From Bacillota bacterium (lineage in GTDB: Bacteria > Bacillota > Clostridia > Peptostreptococcales > Anaerovoracaceae), in assembly GCA_021443825.1 (NCBI GenBank), contig JABUTE010000096.1, positions 1 to 13,852 of the forward strand: 13,852 bases of DNA. The letters are read 5' to 3'. The position numbers and the translations under genes were made by a program. Of the stretch, positions 6,553 through 12,329 are shown piece after piece. The notes beneath the pieces are model-generated. The model was not told where the DNA came from. It saw only the letters and a list, made by a program, of their open reading frames with translations, and did not search any database. Numbering within the stretch: position 1 is the first letter of the stretch; every line of letters begins with the position of its first letter.

Positions 6553-7161
6553 ATGGATTTTCGAGATTGGTATTCCTGGCATATAAAATATCCGGCACAT
6601 CTTGTCTTGGTTGCAGAGGTGGGATATTACAATACTGTATTTTACAGCGCCTATCGGGATGATGCAGAGCTATTGCACCATGTTGCCGGATATAGCCTTT
6701 ATAAAAGCTCCGGAGAATATCGCTGCGCCGGATCGAATTGCGGAAAGATCAAGAGTCTTTTGCACATTAATGACATCAGTTATCTTGTGGTACATCTGAA
6801 CGGAGAAATAGAGGAGTGGCATTCTGAAAACAGAGATCCTGTAAAAAGAGTGTTTTACGGGGATAAAATCGTTTTGGATTATGGTGGTGATCTTATGAAA
6901 GTATATCTCGTCGCGTCGGGGCTGGAGGATCCCAAACGATTCGCAGATATTCCTTATGTTAGAGCCTGGAATAGAATATCGGAGGAACCTCGAGCCGATG
7001 AAGTTTTAGAGGATGGGACCATAGTGATCAGTGCAAACTCTACGCTGGGATATGTGCTGCGCTATGCAAAGGAAGGTCAAATGGAAGAAATAGTATCTTA
7101 TATCGGGCGGACTAGTGAGACTTTCACCGTAACGATCAAAGAGATCATCCGCGAATGGTGA
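6553..7161 (+). CDS. Hypothetical protein, 202 residues, co-transcribed with the Smr-like gene
   Basis: I do not recognise this protein. It has no signal peptide or membrane segment, so it is probably cytoplasmic. It is rich in aromatic residues and likely beta strands (for example HLVLVAEVGYYNTVFYSAY near the N-terminus and GDKIVLDYGGDLMKVYLVAS in the middle). It has one pair of cysteines in CAGSNC around residue 58. The ATG has AGGAGGGG five to ten bases upstream, and only nine bases separate it from the Smr-like gene. Its codons are visibly more AT-rich (ATA, AAA, TTT, GGA, AGA frequent) than those of the neighbouring metabolic genes, which hints at a different origin. A strong terminator follows, closing a two-gene unit. 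Confidence 0.75.
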   Translation: MDFRDWYSWHIKYPAHLVLVAEVGYYNTVFYSAYRDDAELLHHVAGYSLYKSSGEYRCAGSNCGKIKSLLHINDISYLVVHLNGEIEEWHSENRDPVKRVFYGDKIVLDYGGDLMKVYLVASGLEDPKRFADIPYVRAWNRISEEPRADEVLEDGTIVISANSTLGYVLRYAKEGQMEEIVSYIGRTSETFTVTIKEIIREW

Positions 7162-7194
7162 CTACTGCCATAGAATTCGCAGCAATTAAAAGCC

Positions 7195-7232
7195 CCCCGC
7201 CCGGGCGTTTATCGCCTGAGCGGGGATTTTTT
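7195..7232 (+). terminator. Rho-independent terminator after the Smr-linked gene pair
   Basis: CCCCGC (7195-7200) pairs with GCGGGG (7220-7225). The stem continues inward through one C·A mismatch and a G·T wobble to a TTTAT loop, about 13 positions in all, and a run of six T (7227-7232) follows. It begins 33 bp after the stop of the 6553 gene. Confidence 0.9.
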
Positions 7233-7501
7233 ATTACGCTCAGACTCCCTGCTCTCCCCCTACTCCCCGTCCTCCGTCTCGAGCAGGTCTTTCGGGCTTA
7301 CGAGATCCTCCGGTTCGCCCCGCAGCCTTCCGTCCGGCAGGCATTCTCTTTCCGTGCACCAGCCTGCTTCGCGCCGGCGCCTGCGGTTGCTATGGAAGCG
7401 AAAATTTGATAGAATGCTTTTGTATGGCGTTTCCCTTTGGAAGCGCCGCAAGCGAAAGATCTTCCGCCGGCAGGCGAAACAAAAATCAAGGAGGCTACCC
7501 T
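7233..7501. other. Intergenic region upstream of the PLP-enzyme operon
   Basis: This 269-bp stretch holds the operon promoter and leader on its right. On the minus strand a 63-codon frame (7260-7451) ends in a protein-like acidic tail (LVSPKDLLETEDGE), but its start is arginine-rich, lacks a ribosome binding site and overlaps the promoter. It might be the decayed end of a former gene; I do not call it. Confidence 0.5.
7387..7415 (+). promoter_or_regulatory. Sigma-A-type promoter for the PLP enzyme operon
   Basis: TTGCTA (7387-7392, 4 of 6) and TAGAAT (7410-7415, 5 of 6) are separated by exactly 17 bp. The transcript would start near 7422 and carry a leader of about 80 nt before the ATG at 7502. 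The leader has short GC-rich inverted segments but no structure I can assign to a known riboswitch. Confidence 0.6.
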
Positions 7502-8665
7502 ATGAGCATTAAGTACGTAGAACGCAAAGGAACCGGCTGCAACAAGTGGGACGGCATGTATGCCAAGTTCAGCAGCGACGATCTTCTGGCCATGTGGATC
7601 GCCGACATGGACTTCGAGCTGGCAGAGCCCATCAAGAAGGCCATGATCGACCATATCGAGAACATCCCCCTGGGCTATTCCATCGTTCCCGACGAATATC
7701 TGGATAACTTTATCAAGTGGGAAAAGACCCATCACGGCTACGATGTAAAAAGAGAGTGGATCTGCTATTCCCCCGGCATCTGCGCAGGCTTCAACCTGGT
7801 GCTGCTGATGCTCACCAAGCCCGGCGACGCCGTTATGACCGTCACCCCCTGCTATTACCCCATGCAGGATGCTGCCACTGTCAACGACCGCAAGCTGGTC
7901 ATGTGCGATCTGGACTGCGAAGACCTGCACTACACCGTCAACCTGCAGCGCTTTGAGCAGAGCATCGTCGATAACGACGTCAAGCTGTTCATCATGAGCT
8001 CTCCCCACAACCCCGTCGGCCGCGTCTGGACCAAAGAAGAGCTGACCGGCATGATGGATATCTGCAAGAAGCACGGCGTCTATGTCGTATCCGACGAGAT
8101 CCACCAGGACTTCGTATGGGAAGGCTATAAGCACACCCCCACCGCTACTTTGGGCGACTACGATGACTTCCTCGTCACCATGTGCGCTGCCTCCAAGTCC
8201 TTTAACATCGCCGGCCTGCAGAACTCCTGCATCATCATTCCCAACGAAGAGCTGCGCGCCAGATATAAGGACTTCCAGAACCGTCTCCACACCACCCGAG
8301 GCAACATCATGGGCTATGTGGCTGCTGCTGCCGCCTTCGGCGAAGGAGATGAATGGCTCAGCGAGGTCAAGGAGATCATCTGGGGCAACTATCAGTACGT
8401 AAAGGAAAGCTTCGAAAAGAGAGCGCCCAAGGTAAAGGTCGCTCCCCTGCAGGCTACCTATCTGGCCTGGATCGATCTGGGCGCTTATTTCAACACCCAG
8501 GAGGAGATCGTCGAATTCTGCGAAAAGAAGTGCCGTCTGGCCTTCGACTACGGCGCCTGGTTCGGCGGAGAGCGGTTCTGCAACTTCGTTCGCATGAACC
8601 TGGCTACCAGCAGAAGCAGAGTGGAAGAGGCTGTCGAAGCCATCCTGGAAAACCTGCCCCTGTAA
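7502..8665 (+). CDS. PatB/MalY-family PLP-dependent C-S lyase or aminotransferase
   Basis: This is a fold-type I PLP enzyme of the class I/II aminotransferase superfamily, MalY/PatB branch. Members usually act as cystathionine beta-lyases that split cystathionine to homocysteine, pyruvate and ammonia. The 387-residue length is normal. Diagnostic features are the N-terminal LAMWIADMDF motif, HNPVGRVW with Asn170, SDEIHQDF with Asp198 (pairs with the pyridine nitrogen), ASKSFNIAGLQ with Lys232 (Schiff base), and FVRMNLATSR with Arg364 (substrate carboxylate). The frame is open upstream to 7406, but the start at 7502 is chosen because AAGGAGG lies seven bases before it and family homology begins at MSIKY. 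It is the first gene of the operon. Adjacency to chorismate mutase leaves an aromatic aminotransferase role possible. Confidence 0.9.
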   Translation: MSIKYVERKGTGCNKWDGMYAKFSSDDLLAMWIADMDFELAEPIKKAMIDHIENIPLGYSIVPDEYLDNFIKWEKTHHGYDVKREWICYSPGICAGFNLVLLMLTKPGDAVMTVTPCYYPMQDAATVNDRKLVMCDLDCEDLHYTVNLQRFEQSIVDNDVKLFIMSSPHNPVGRVWTKEELTGMMDICKKHGVYVVSDEIHQDFVWEGYKHTPTATLGDYDDFLVTMCAASKSFNIAGLQNSCIIIPNEELRARYKDFQNRLHTTRGNIMGYVAAAAAFGEGDEWLSEVKEIIWGNYQYVKESFEKRAPKVKVAPLQATYLAWIDLGAYFNTQEEIVEFCEKKCRLAFDYGAWFGGERFCNFVRMNLATSRSRVEEAVEAILENLPL

Positions 8666-8685
8666 GAAAGGTGCGGTGAGCTTTT

Positions 8686-8946
8686 ATGGATCTGAAGGAT
8701 TACAGAGAACGCATCGATGCCATCGATGATCAGATCTTAGCCCTCTTTAAAGAACGGATGCAGGTCAGCCTGGGCATTGCCGAGTGCAAGAAGGCCCAGG
8801 GGCTTCCCACCGAAAATCCCCAAAGAGAAGCCGAGATCCTTGAAAAAAGAAGAGCGCAGGCAGGCGAAGAGCTGGCACCCTATGCCGAAGCCCTGTTCCG
8901 CTGCCTGTTTACCCAGTCCAAGGCACTGCAGGACACGAAGCGCTGA
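8686..8946 (+). CDS. AroQ-type chorismate mutase (monofunctional)
   Basis: This enzyme rearranges chorismate to prephenate, the first step toward phenylalanine and tyrosine. The 86 residues make one complete all-helical AroQ domain. The N-terminal helix has the family pattern YRERIDAIDDQILALFKERM. Lys35 follows in IAECKKAQG, and the NPQREAEILEKR segment carries the usual Arg-Glu near the active site. There is no fused prephenate dehydratase, dehydrogenase or DAHP synthase domain and no signal peptide, so it is a cytoplasmic monofunctional form. The ribosome binding site is weak (GGTGAG five bases upstream, or AAAGGTG further away). It follows the PLP enzyme by 20 bp, which implies co-transcription. 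Confidence 0.9.
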   Translation: MDLKDYRERIDAIDDQILALFKERMQVSLGIAECKKAQGLPTENPQREAEILEKRRAQAGEELAPYAEALFRCLFTQSKALQDTKR

Positions 8947-8950
8947 GCGC

Positions 8951-8963
8951 AGGGCAGAGCCCT
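8951..8963 (+). other. Small intercistronic hairpin
   Basis: AGGGC and GCCCT flank a three-base loop between the chorismate mutase and nucleotidyltransferase genes. There is no T-run, so it is not a terminator. It could affect mRNA stability or be coincidental. Confidence 0.3.
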
Positions 8964-8988
8964 TGGCGAAAAACAAGAGGAAAACAAC

Positions 8989-9912
8989 ATGAAAAAGAAA
9001 CCGGTTCTGGTGATCATGGCAGCCGGCATGGGCAGCCGCTACGGCGGACTGAAGCAGATGGATCCCATCGGCCCCGGCGGCGAGCTGATCATCGACTTTT
9101 CGCTCTACGATGCAAAAAGAGCAGGCTTTGAAACGGCCATCTGCATCATCAAGCACGAGATCGAAGACGACTTCAAGGCCATCATGAACAAGGGCCCCGC
9201 CCTGGGCATGAACATTCTCTACGCGTATCAGGATATGGACGACCTGCCCGAGGGCTATACCGTTCCGGAAGATCGCAAAAAGCCCTGGGGCACCGGCCAC
9301 GCCATTCTGGCGGCCCGCAGCCTGATCGACAGCCCCTTTGCCGTCATCAATGCCGACGACTATTACGGCCCCGGCGTTTTTAAGACCATGTTCGACTATC
9401 TGAGCAATGCCGAAGACGGTGAGCAGTATCAATATTGCATGGCCGGCTACCGGATCGAGAACACCCTCAGCGAAAACGGCAGTGTGGCAAGAGGCGTCTG
9501 CGTTGCCGATGAAAGCGGACGGCTGGTGCGCATCGACGAGCGCACCAATGTGGTCTGGCAGAATGGCCTGCCCGCCTTCTCCGAAGACGGCGGCGAAAGC
9601 TGGACACAGCTTCCCATGGGAACGCCTGTTTCCATGAACTTCTTCGGCTTTACTCCTTCCATCCTGACCGAGCTGCAGCAGCGGTTTCCCGCGGCGCTTG
9701 ACCAGATCCTGAATACCAATCCGGTCAAGGGCGAGTTCTATATTCCCCTGGTCACCAGCGATCTGGTGAGCGAGGGCAAGGCGGTGGTCACCGTTCTTCC
9801 GGCGGAAGATAAATGGTACGGCGTTACCTACCGCGAAGACAGAGAGCTGGTAACGACGGCAATGGCAGAAAAGAAGGCGGCAGGCCTTTATCCCGCTTCT
9901 CTTTGGAAGTAA
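8989..9912 (+). CDS. Sugar nucleotidyltransferase-like protein (NTP_transferase fold)
   Basis: This is a GT-A-fold nucleotidyltransferase related to enzymes that join a nucleoside triphosphate to a sugar-1-phosphate. The nucleotide-binding loop AAGMGSRYGGLKQ is at residues 11-23, where the family signature is GxGxR...K. KPWGTGHAI lies near residues 98-106, and the metal-binding-like motif NADDYYG is at about 121-127. Residues from about 145 onward hold an acceptor-side beta region with GTPVSMNFFGF and KGEFYIPLV. There is no C-terminal hexapeptide repeat or second catalytic domain. The length is 307. AGAGGA lies upstream of the ATG. It is the third gene of the operon, 42 bp after the mutase. 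Its base and sugar specificity cannot be judged, and its link to aromatic or sulfur metabolism is unexplained. Confidence 0.85.
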   Translation: MKKKPVLVIMAAGMGSRYGGLKQMDPIGPGGELIIDFSLYDAKRAGFETAICIIKHEIEDDFKAIMNKGPALGMNILYAYQDMDDLPEGYTVPEDRKKPWGTGHAILAARSLIDSPFAVINADDYYGPGVFKTMFDYLSNAEDGEQYQYCMAGYRIENTLSENGSVARGVCVADESGRLVRIDERTNVVWQNGLPAFSEDGGESWTQLPMGTPVSMNFFGFTPSILTELQQRFPAALDQILNTNPVKGEFYIPLVTSDLVSEGKAVVTVLPAEDKWYGVTYREDRELVTTAMAEKKAAGLYPASLWK

Positions 9913-9931
9913 GAAAGGATCGCATCAGGCA

Positions 9932-10912
9932 ATGCTTGAGAATCTTGTGGTAACAGCCGGCATCGTGGCTCCCTTTTGCATCTATCTTTTGATCGGCATA
10001 CTGCTGCGAAAGCTGGAAATTCTGCCTGACGAGCTGGCAAAGGATATCAACACCCTGCTGTTTAAGGTCTTCATGCCGGTCAACATCGTCAACAGCATGT
10101 ACAAGGCGGATCTTTCCACCACCTTCAGCAATCCGTCGGCTCCCTATGCCGTGGTCGGAACCCTGCTGGTGCTGTTCGTCTTGATCAAGCTGGTGCCTCT
10201 GATCACAAAGGACCCTGCTCAGCAGGGCGCTATGGTGCATACCGGCTACCGGGGCAACGTAATGCTCTTTGCCCTTCCCATCGCCCAGGGCGTGTTCGGC
10301 AGCGAAGACATTACCGAGATCCTCATCATCTTAACGGTGGTCATGATGGTCAACAATTTCTCAGCGGTGCCTCTGATGGAGGGCTACAAGAGAAAGGTGG
10401 CTCTGGCCCGCGGCGATGCCCATGTGGCGGCGAAGATCAACTACGGCGAAATGATCGTCAATCTGTTCAAGACCCCTATTCTGGACGGCGTGGTGATCGG
10501 CTTTCTCTGGGCGCTGTTTAAGCTGCCCATGCCGGCGGTTCCCGCCAAGGTGCTTTCGTCGATGGCCGGCTGCGTGACCCCCATGGCTTTTATCATCATG
10601 GGCGCCCGCATGGATTTCGGTCATCTGAAGGGCAACCTGAGCAAGTCGATGACCGTATCTATCCTGAAGCTGGTGGTGGCTCCTGCCGTCTTTCTGGTCT
10701 ACCCCCTGGTGGCGGGCTGGAGCGAAAAGCTGCTGGTGGGCGTGATGGTGGCCTTTGCGTCGCCCTCTGCCATCGTCGGCTATGCCATGAGCGAAAACTA
10801 CGATTGCGATGCCGACCTGGCCGCCGAGATCATCTCTCTCACCTCGGTGCTGTCGATGCTGACCCTGTTCCTTTGGATCTTCTTCTTTAAGCAGTTCGGG
10901 TTTATTCATTAA
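9932..10912 (+). CDS. AEC-family permease (auxin efflux carrier superfamily)
   Basis: This is an integral-membrane carrier of 326 residues, in the normal range for bacterial AEC proteins, with about ten hydrophobic segments. Bacterial members move small organic acids such as malate, malonate or amino-acid-like anions. Typical features are the N-terminal GILLRKLEILPDELAKDIN segment after the first helix, the FMPVNIVNSM motif, HTGYRGNVMLFALPIAQGVFG in the third to fourth helices, and the AFASPSAIVGYAMSENY region near the C-terminus. Its ATG follows the nucleotidyltransferase stop by 19 bp, with AAAGGA 12 nt upstream. It is the last gene of the operon before a double terminator. It may carry a substrate or product of the PLP enzyme; that is inference from position. 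Confidence 0.9.
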   Translation: MLENLVVTAGIVAPFCIYLLIGILLRKLEILPDELAKDINTLLFKVFMPVNIVNSMYKADLSTTFSNPSAPYAVVGTLLVLFVLIKLVPLITKDPAQQGAMVHTGYRGNVMLFALPIAQGVFGSEDITEILIILTVVMMVNNFSAVPLMEGYKRKVALARGDAHVAAKINYGEMIVNLFKTPILDGVVIGFLWALFKLPMPAVPAKVLSSMAGCVTPMAFIIMGARMDFGHLKGNLSKSMTVSILKLVVAPAVFLVYPLVAGWSEKLLVGVMVAFASPSAIVGYAMSENYDCDADLAAEIISLTSVLSMLTLFLWIFFFKQFGFIH

Positions 10913-10936
10913 GCAGCCATACAGAAAAAACAAAAC

Positions 10937-10977
10937 CGCTGCAGGCACTGCGTTCGCAATGCTTACAGCGTTTTTTT
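10937..10977 (+). terminator. Rho-independent terminator of the PLP-enzyme operon
   Basis: The arms 10937-10952 and 10955-10970 pair over nearly their whole length, with two C·A mismatches and one G·T wobble, and a tight turn at the centre. Seven T follow (10971-10977). It begins 24 bp after the AEC permease stop. An A-rich run upstream means it may also act weakly on the minus strand. Confidence 0.88.
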
Positions 10978-11010
10978 GTGGGGCGTTTGTCCTGCGATCC
11001 GGAAAAAGAA

Positions 11011-11045
11011 AAAAGGCGCCGAAGCCTGATGGCCCGGCGCCTTTT
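11011..11045. terminator. Second, bidirectional terminator hairpin
   Basis: AAAAGGCGCCG (11011-11021) and CGGCGCCTTTT (11035-11045) are perfect 11-bp inverted repeats around a 13-base loop. The A-run on one side and T-run on the other allow termination in both directions. It insulates the operon from the gene-free repeat region to the right. Confidence 0.85.
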
Positions 11046-11097
11046 CGTTTTGCTCGTGTTATATTTTCTTTCTGTCTGCTTTGCCGGCATTATGGCT

Positions 11098-11114
11098 GAG
11101 GCAGAGCGCCCGAA
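11098..11114 (+). repeat. Left copy of a 17-bp direct repeat bracketing the module array
   Basis: GAGGCAGAGCGCCCGAA occurs here and, identically, at 11621-11637, 523 bp away and in the same orientation. Similarity decays on both sides (CAAG shared downstream; a GC.GG.ATT pattern shared upstream), suggesting an older duplicated segment of about 40 bp rather than a fresh target-site duplication. Confidence 0.85.
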
Positions 11115-11202
11115 TACAAGCCTATGAAGTATCGTGTCTCGGTCCGAGTGCCTGCGCAAAGCCGCGTTCGCTTCCGATCGCAACCGCTCTTGCAGGAGGG
11201 CG

Positions 11203-11242
11203 TGGTGCCAGAAAACTCCTTATTCTCCGGAGGGGGGCTCCA
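11203..11242 (-). repeat. 40-bp module, copy 1 (minus strand)
   Basis: Read on the minus strand it begins TGGAGCC and ends GGCACCA, with 26 bases between. It shares with all other copies an A at position 19 and a G at position 27 counted from the T, and a T just before the end motif. It is the only copy with CC rather than TG after TGGAGCC. Confidence 0.75.
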
Positions 11243-11306
11243 TTCCAAGCGATTACATGCTCTGAAAGGCGGTCTGCACGGTCTTTTACAGGCCATATGC
11301 AGGCCG

Positions 11307-11346
11307 TGGTGCCAGAAAGCAGGAATATTCCTATGTGCAGGCTCCG
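11307..11346 (-). repeat. 40-bp module, copy 2 (minus strand)
   Basis: On the minus strand it begins CGGAGCCTG and ends TTTCTGGCACCA, the same last 12 bases as copy 1. Its interior contains the perfect palindrome AGGAATATTCCT (11321-11332). It starts exactly 104 bp from copy 1. Confidence 0.78.
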
Positions 11347-11360
11347 TATACAGGCAAAAG

Positions 11361-11400
11361 TGGAGCCTGATGCGAGGGAAACCTTAGGAAACTGGCACCG
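11361..11400 (+). repeat. 40-bp module, copy 3 (plus strand)
   Basis: It begins TGGAGCCTG and ends GGCACCG. It lies head-to-head with copy 2 across a 14-bp gap, so CAGGCTCC (11338-11345) and GGAGCCTG (11362-11369) form a perfect inverted repeat at the centre of the array. Confidence 0.78.
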
Positions 11401-11464
11401 GGGGTGTAAAAGCCGGAATATTGTCGTATAAATTGAACCGGAAATGCACTGATAATGGCTGAAC

Positions 11465-11504
11465 TGGAGCCTGCCTCCTTCAAAAACGCAGACATGTGTC
11501 ACCA
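11465..11504 (+). repeat. 40-bp module, copy 4 (plus strand)
   Basis: It begins TGGAGCCTG and ends GTCACCA, exactly 104 bp after copy 3. The following bases (ACCGC...GCGGT, 11505-11521 region) can form a short hairpin. Confidence 0.78.
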
Positions 11505-11557
11505 GACCGCTTTTAGGCGGTGAAATACTCGGTCATTTCCTCCGGCAGCAGCATAAA

Positions 11558-11597
11558 TGGAGCCTGTGCGAAAGGAAAATGCAGATATTTGTCACCA
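11558..11597 (+). repeat. 40-bp module, copy 5 (plus strand)
   Basis: It begins TGGAGCCTG and ends GTCACCA, 93 bp after copy 4. It is closest to copy 4: the interiors share AAAA.GCAGA.AT.TGTCACCAG and the downstream CCGC. Confidence 0.78.
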
Positions 11598-11620
11598 GGC
11601 CGCAAGCAGGTATTTCTGCC

Positions 11621-11637
11621 GAGGCAGAGCGCCCGAA
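11621..11637 (+). repeat. Right copy of the 17-bp direct repeat
   Basis: This is identical to 11098-11114. Here it is preceded by CTGCC so that CTGCC-GA-GGCAG forms a small inverted repeat, which the left copy lacks. It lies 24 bp after module copy 5 and 28 bp before the end of the DUF3899 gene. Confidence 0.85.
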
Positions 11638-11665
11638 AGCAAGTCCGACAGGCTTTCCGGAGGGC

Positions 11666-12043
11666 TCAGATCAAAGCCAGCAGAAACGAAAGCAGAAGAA
11701 ACAGGGCTGCCAGCAGCAGCTCGGTGCTGCGGATGCCTCCCCGCTTATGACTGCGCTCGAACTCCGGGCGGCTCTTTGTCTCCGACAGCCGGGGATCGTA
11801 GCTTTTTACCGTCAGCGATTCCACCACCTTTTTAAAGCTGTAGATGGCGCCGCTGAAAAAGCCCAGATGCAAGGCAAACGAAAACAGCCCGTAGACCAGC
11901 AGGGCGATGCCGCCGAAAAACAGCAGGTTGCTGGCAAACTGCAGCAGGCTCTCCTGCCGGTGCACCGCCAGCGCCCCGGCAAGGCCGACGGCAAGACCGG
12001 TGAGGGCGGTATATAACGTTGTTTTCAGGGAACTGCTTTGCAT
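11666..12043 (-). CDS. DUF3899-type small membrane protein
   Basis: This is a 125-residue integral-membrane protein of unknown function. It has hydrophobic segments at about residues 8-27, 36-60 and 106-124, with a charged, basic stretch (SETKSRPEFERSHKRGG) between the second and third. The NLLFFGGIALLVYGLF segment followed by a Gly-Phe-Phe turn and YSFKKVV is the layout I associate with DUF3899 proteins of Firmicutes; this is pattern recall, not a search result. The ATG at 12043 has GGAG nine bases upstream. It is transcribed alone, converging on the module array and the operon terminators. Confidence 0.75.
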   Translation of the reverse strand: MQSSSLKTTLYTALTGLAVGLAGALAVHRQESLLQFASNLLFFGGIALLVYGLFSFALHLGFFSGAIYSFKKVVESLTVKSYDPRLSETKSRPEFERSHKRGGIRSTELLLAALFLLLSFLLALI

Positions 12044-12106
12044 AGGATGTTACTCCGACCTTGACAGAATACGGCAGACCGATTGCTGCGAAATAAACTG
12101 TCTTTC

Positions 12107-12112
12107 ATTATA
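12107..12112 (-). promoter_or_regulatory. -10 box for the DUF3899-type gene
   Basis: On the minus strand this is a perfect TATAAT, with a weak TTTTCC (3 of 6) at 17-bp spacing (12130-12135). The transcript would start near 12100 and have a leader of about 57 nt. Confidence 0.5.
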
Positions 12113-12216
12113 TCCGATTTCCCTGAGGGGGAAAAGAAGTTTGTATCATGGATGATGCTATTTCCGTCGATTATGAGATTTCCGCATGATATATACATTT
12201 AATCGCGTTTACATAT

Positions 12217-12244
12217 TGATTATTCTGTGAAAAACAGATAAAAT
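12217..12244 (+). promoter_or_regulatory. Candidate promoter of the SBP_bac_5 lipoprotein gene
   Basis: TTGATT (12217-12222, 4 of 6) and TAAAAT (12239-12244, 5 of 6) are 16 bp apart. The start would be near 12251, inside the palindrome at 12247-12261, with a leader of about 80 nt. Confidence 0.55.
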
Positions 12245-12246
12245 TA

Positions 12247-12261
12247 TTAAGTAATACTTAA
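12247..12261. promoter_or_regulatory. Operator-like perfect palindrome at the inferred transcript start
   Basis: TTAAGTA-A-TACTTAA is a perfect 7+1+7 palindrome immediately downstream of the -10 box. That is where a repressor site would block initiation. The regulator is unknown. Confidence 0.55.
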
Positions 12262-12262
12262 A

Positions 12263-12301
12263 TGTATTTGCATTCCAAAACAGAATTGAAATGCAAATAC
12301 A
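12263..12301 (+). promoter_or_regulatory. Leader hairpin upstream of the lipoprotein ribosome binding site
   Basis: TGTATTTGCATT (12263-12274) and AATGCAAATACA (12290-12301) are perfect 12-bp inverted repeats around a 15-base loop. The right arm ends 14 bases before the AAGGAGA ribosome binding site. There is no T-run, so it is not a standard terminator. It may be a second protein-binding site or an mRNA-stabilising structure. Confidence 0.65.
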
Positions 12302-12329
12302 GACATTCAAAGCAAAAAGGAGACGCAAC

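Larger units (their letters stand above)
11046..11665. other. Gene-free region with an array of 40-bp modules
   Basis: This 620-bp stretch has no convincing gene: the open frames are short, overlap on several frames and strands, lack ribosome binding sites and have no recognisable motifs. It instead contains five degenerate copies of a 40-bp module (listed separately), separated by 53-64 bp on the same strand and by 14 bp at the inversion point. A 17-bp perfect direct repeat brackets it near both edges. It sits between the operon's double terminator and the convergent end of the DUF3899 gene. Confidence 0.7.
12193..12267. repeat. 10-bp inverted repeat flanking the peptide-binding-protein promoter
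   Basis: ATACATTTAA (12193-12202) and TTAAATGTAT (12258-12267) are perfect inverted copies 55 bp apart, one on each side of the candidate promoter. They could be paired regulator sites, but the AT-rich context makes chance more likely than for the tighter palindromes nearby. Confidence 0.45.

Noticed and set aside
7260..7451. A 63-codon minus-strand frame before the PLP-enzyme operon
   Set aside because: It overlaps the operon promoter, has an Arg-rich start and no ribosome binding site; at most a gene remnant.
7298..8290. A 330-codon minus-strand open frame over the PLP enzyme
   Set aside because: It is antisense to a gene with all catalytic residues in place and has no protein-like motifs.
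11081..11502. Several 68-126-codon frames on both strands in the module array
   Set aside because: They overlap each other in many frames, lack ribosome binding sites, and their residues simply read through the repeats.
11046..11665. CRISPR array
   Set aside because: The repeated 40-bp modules are conserved at their ends, not along their full length, occur on both strands, and have no unique spacers of constant size; no cas gene is in view.
12061..12089. A perfect TTGACA on the plus strand upstream of the lipoprotein gene
   Set aside because: No -10-like hexamer lies 16-18 bp downstream (the bases there are TGCTGC), so it is not supported as a promoter.
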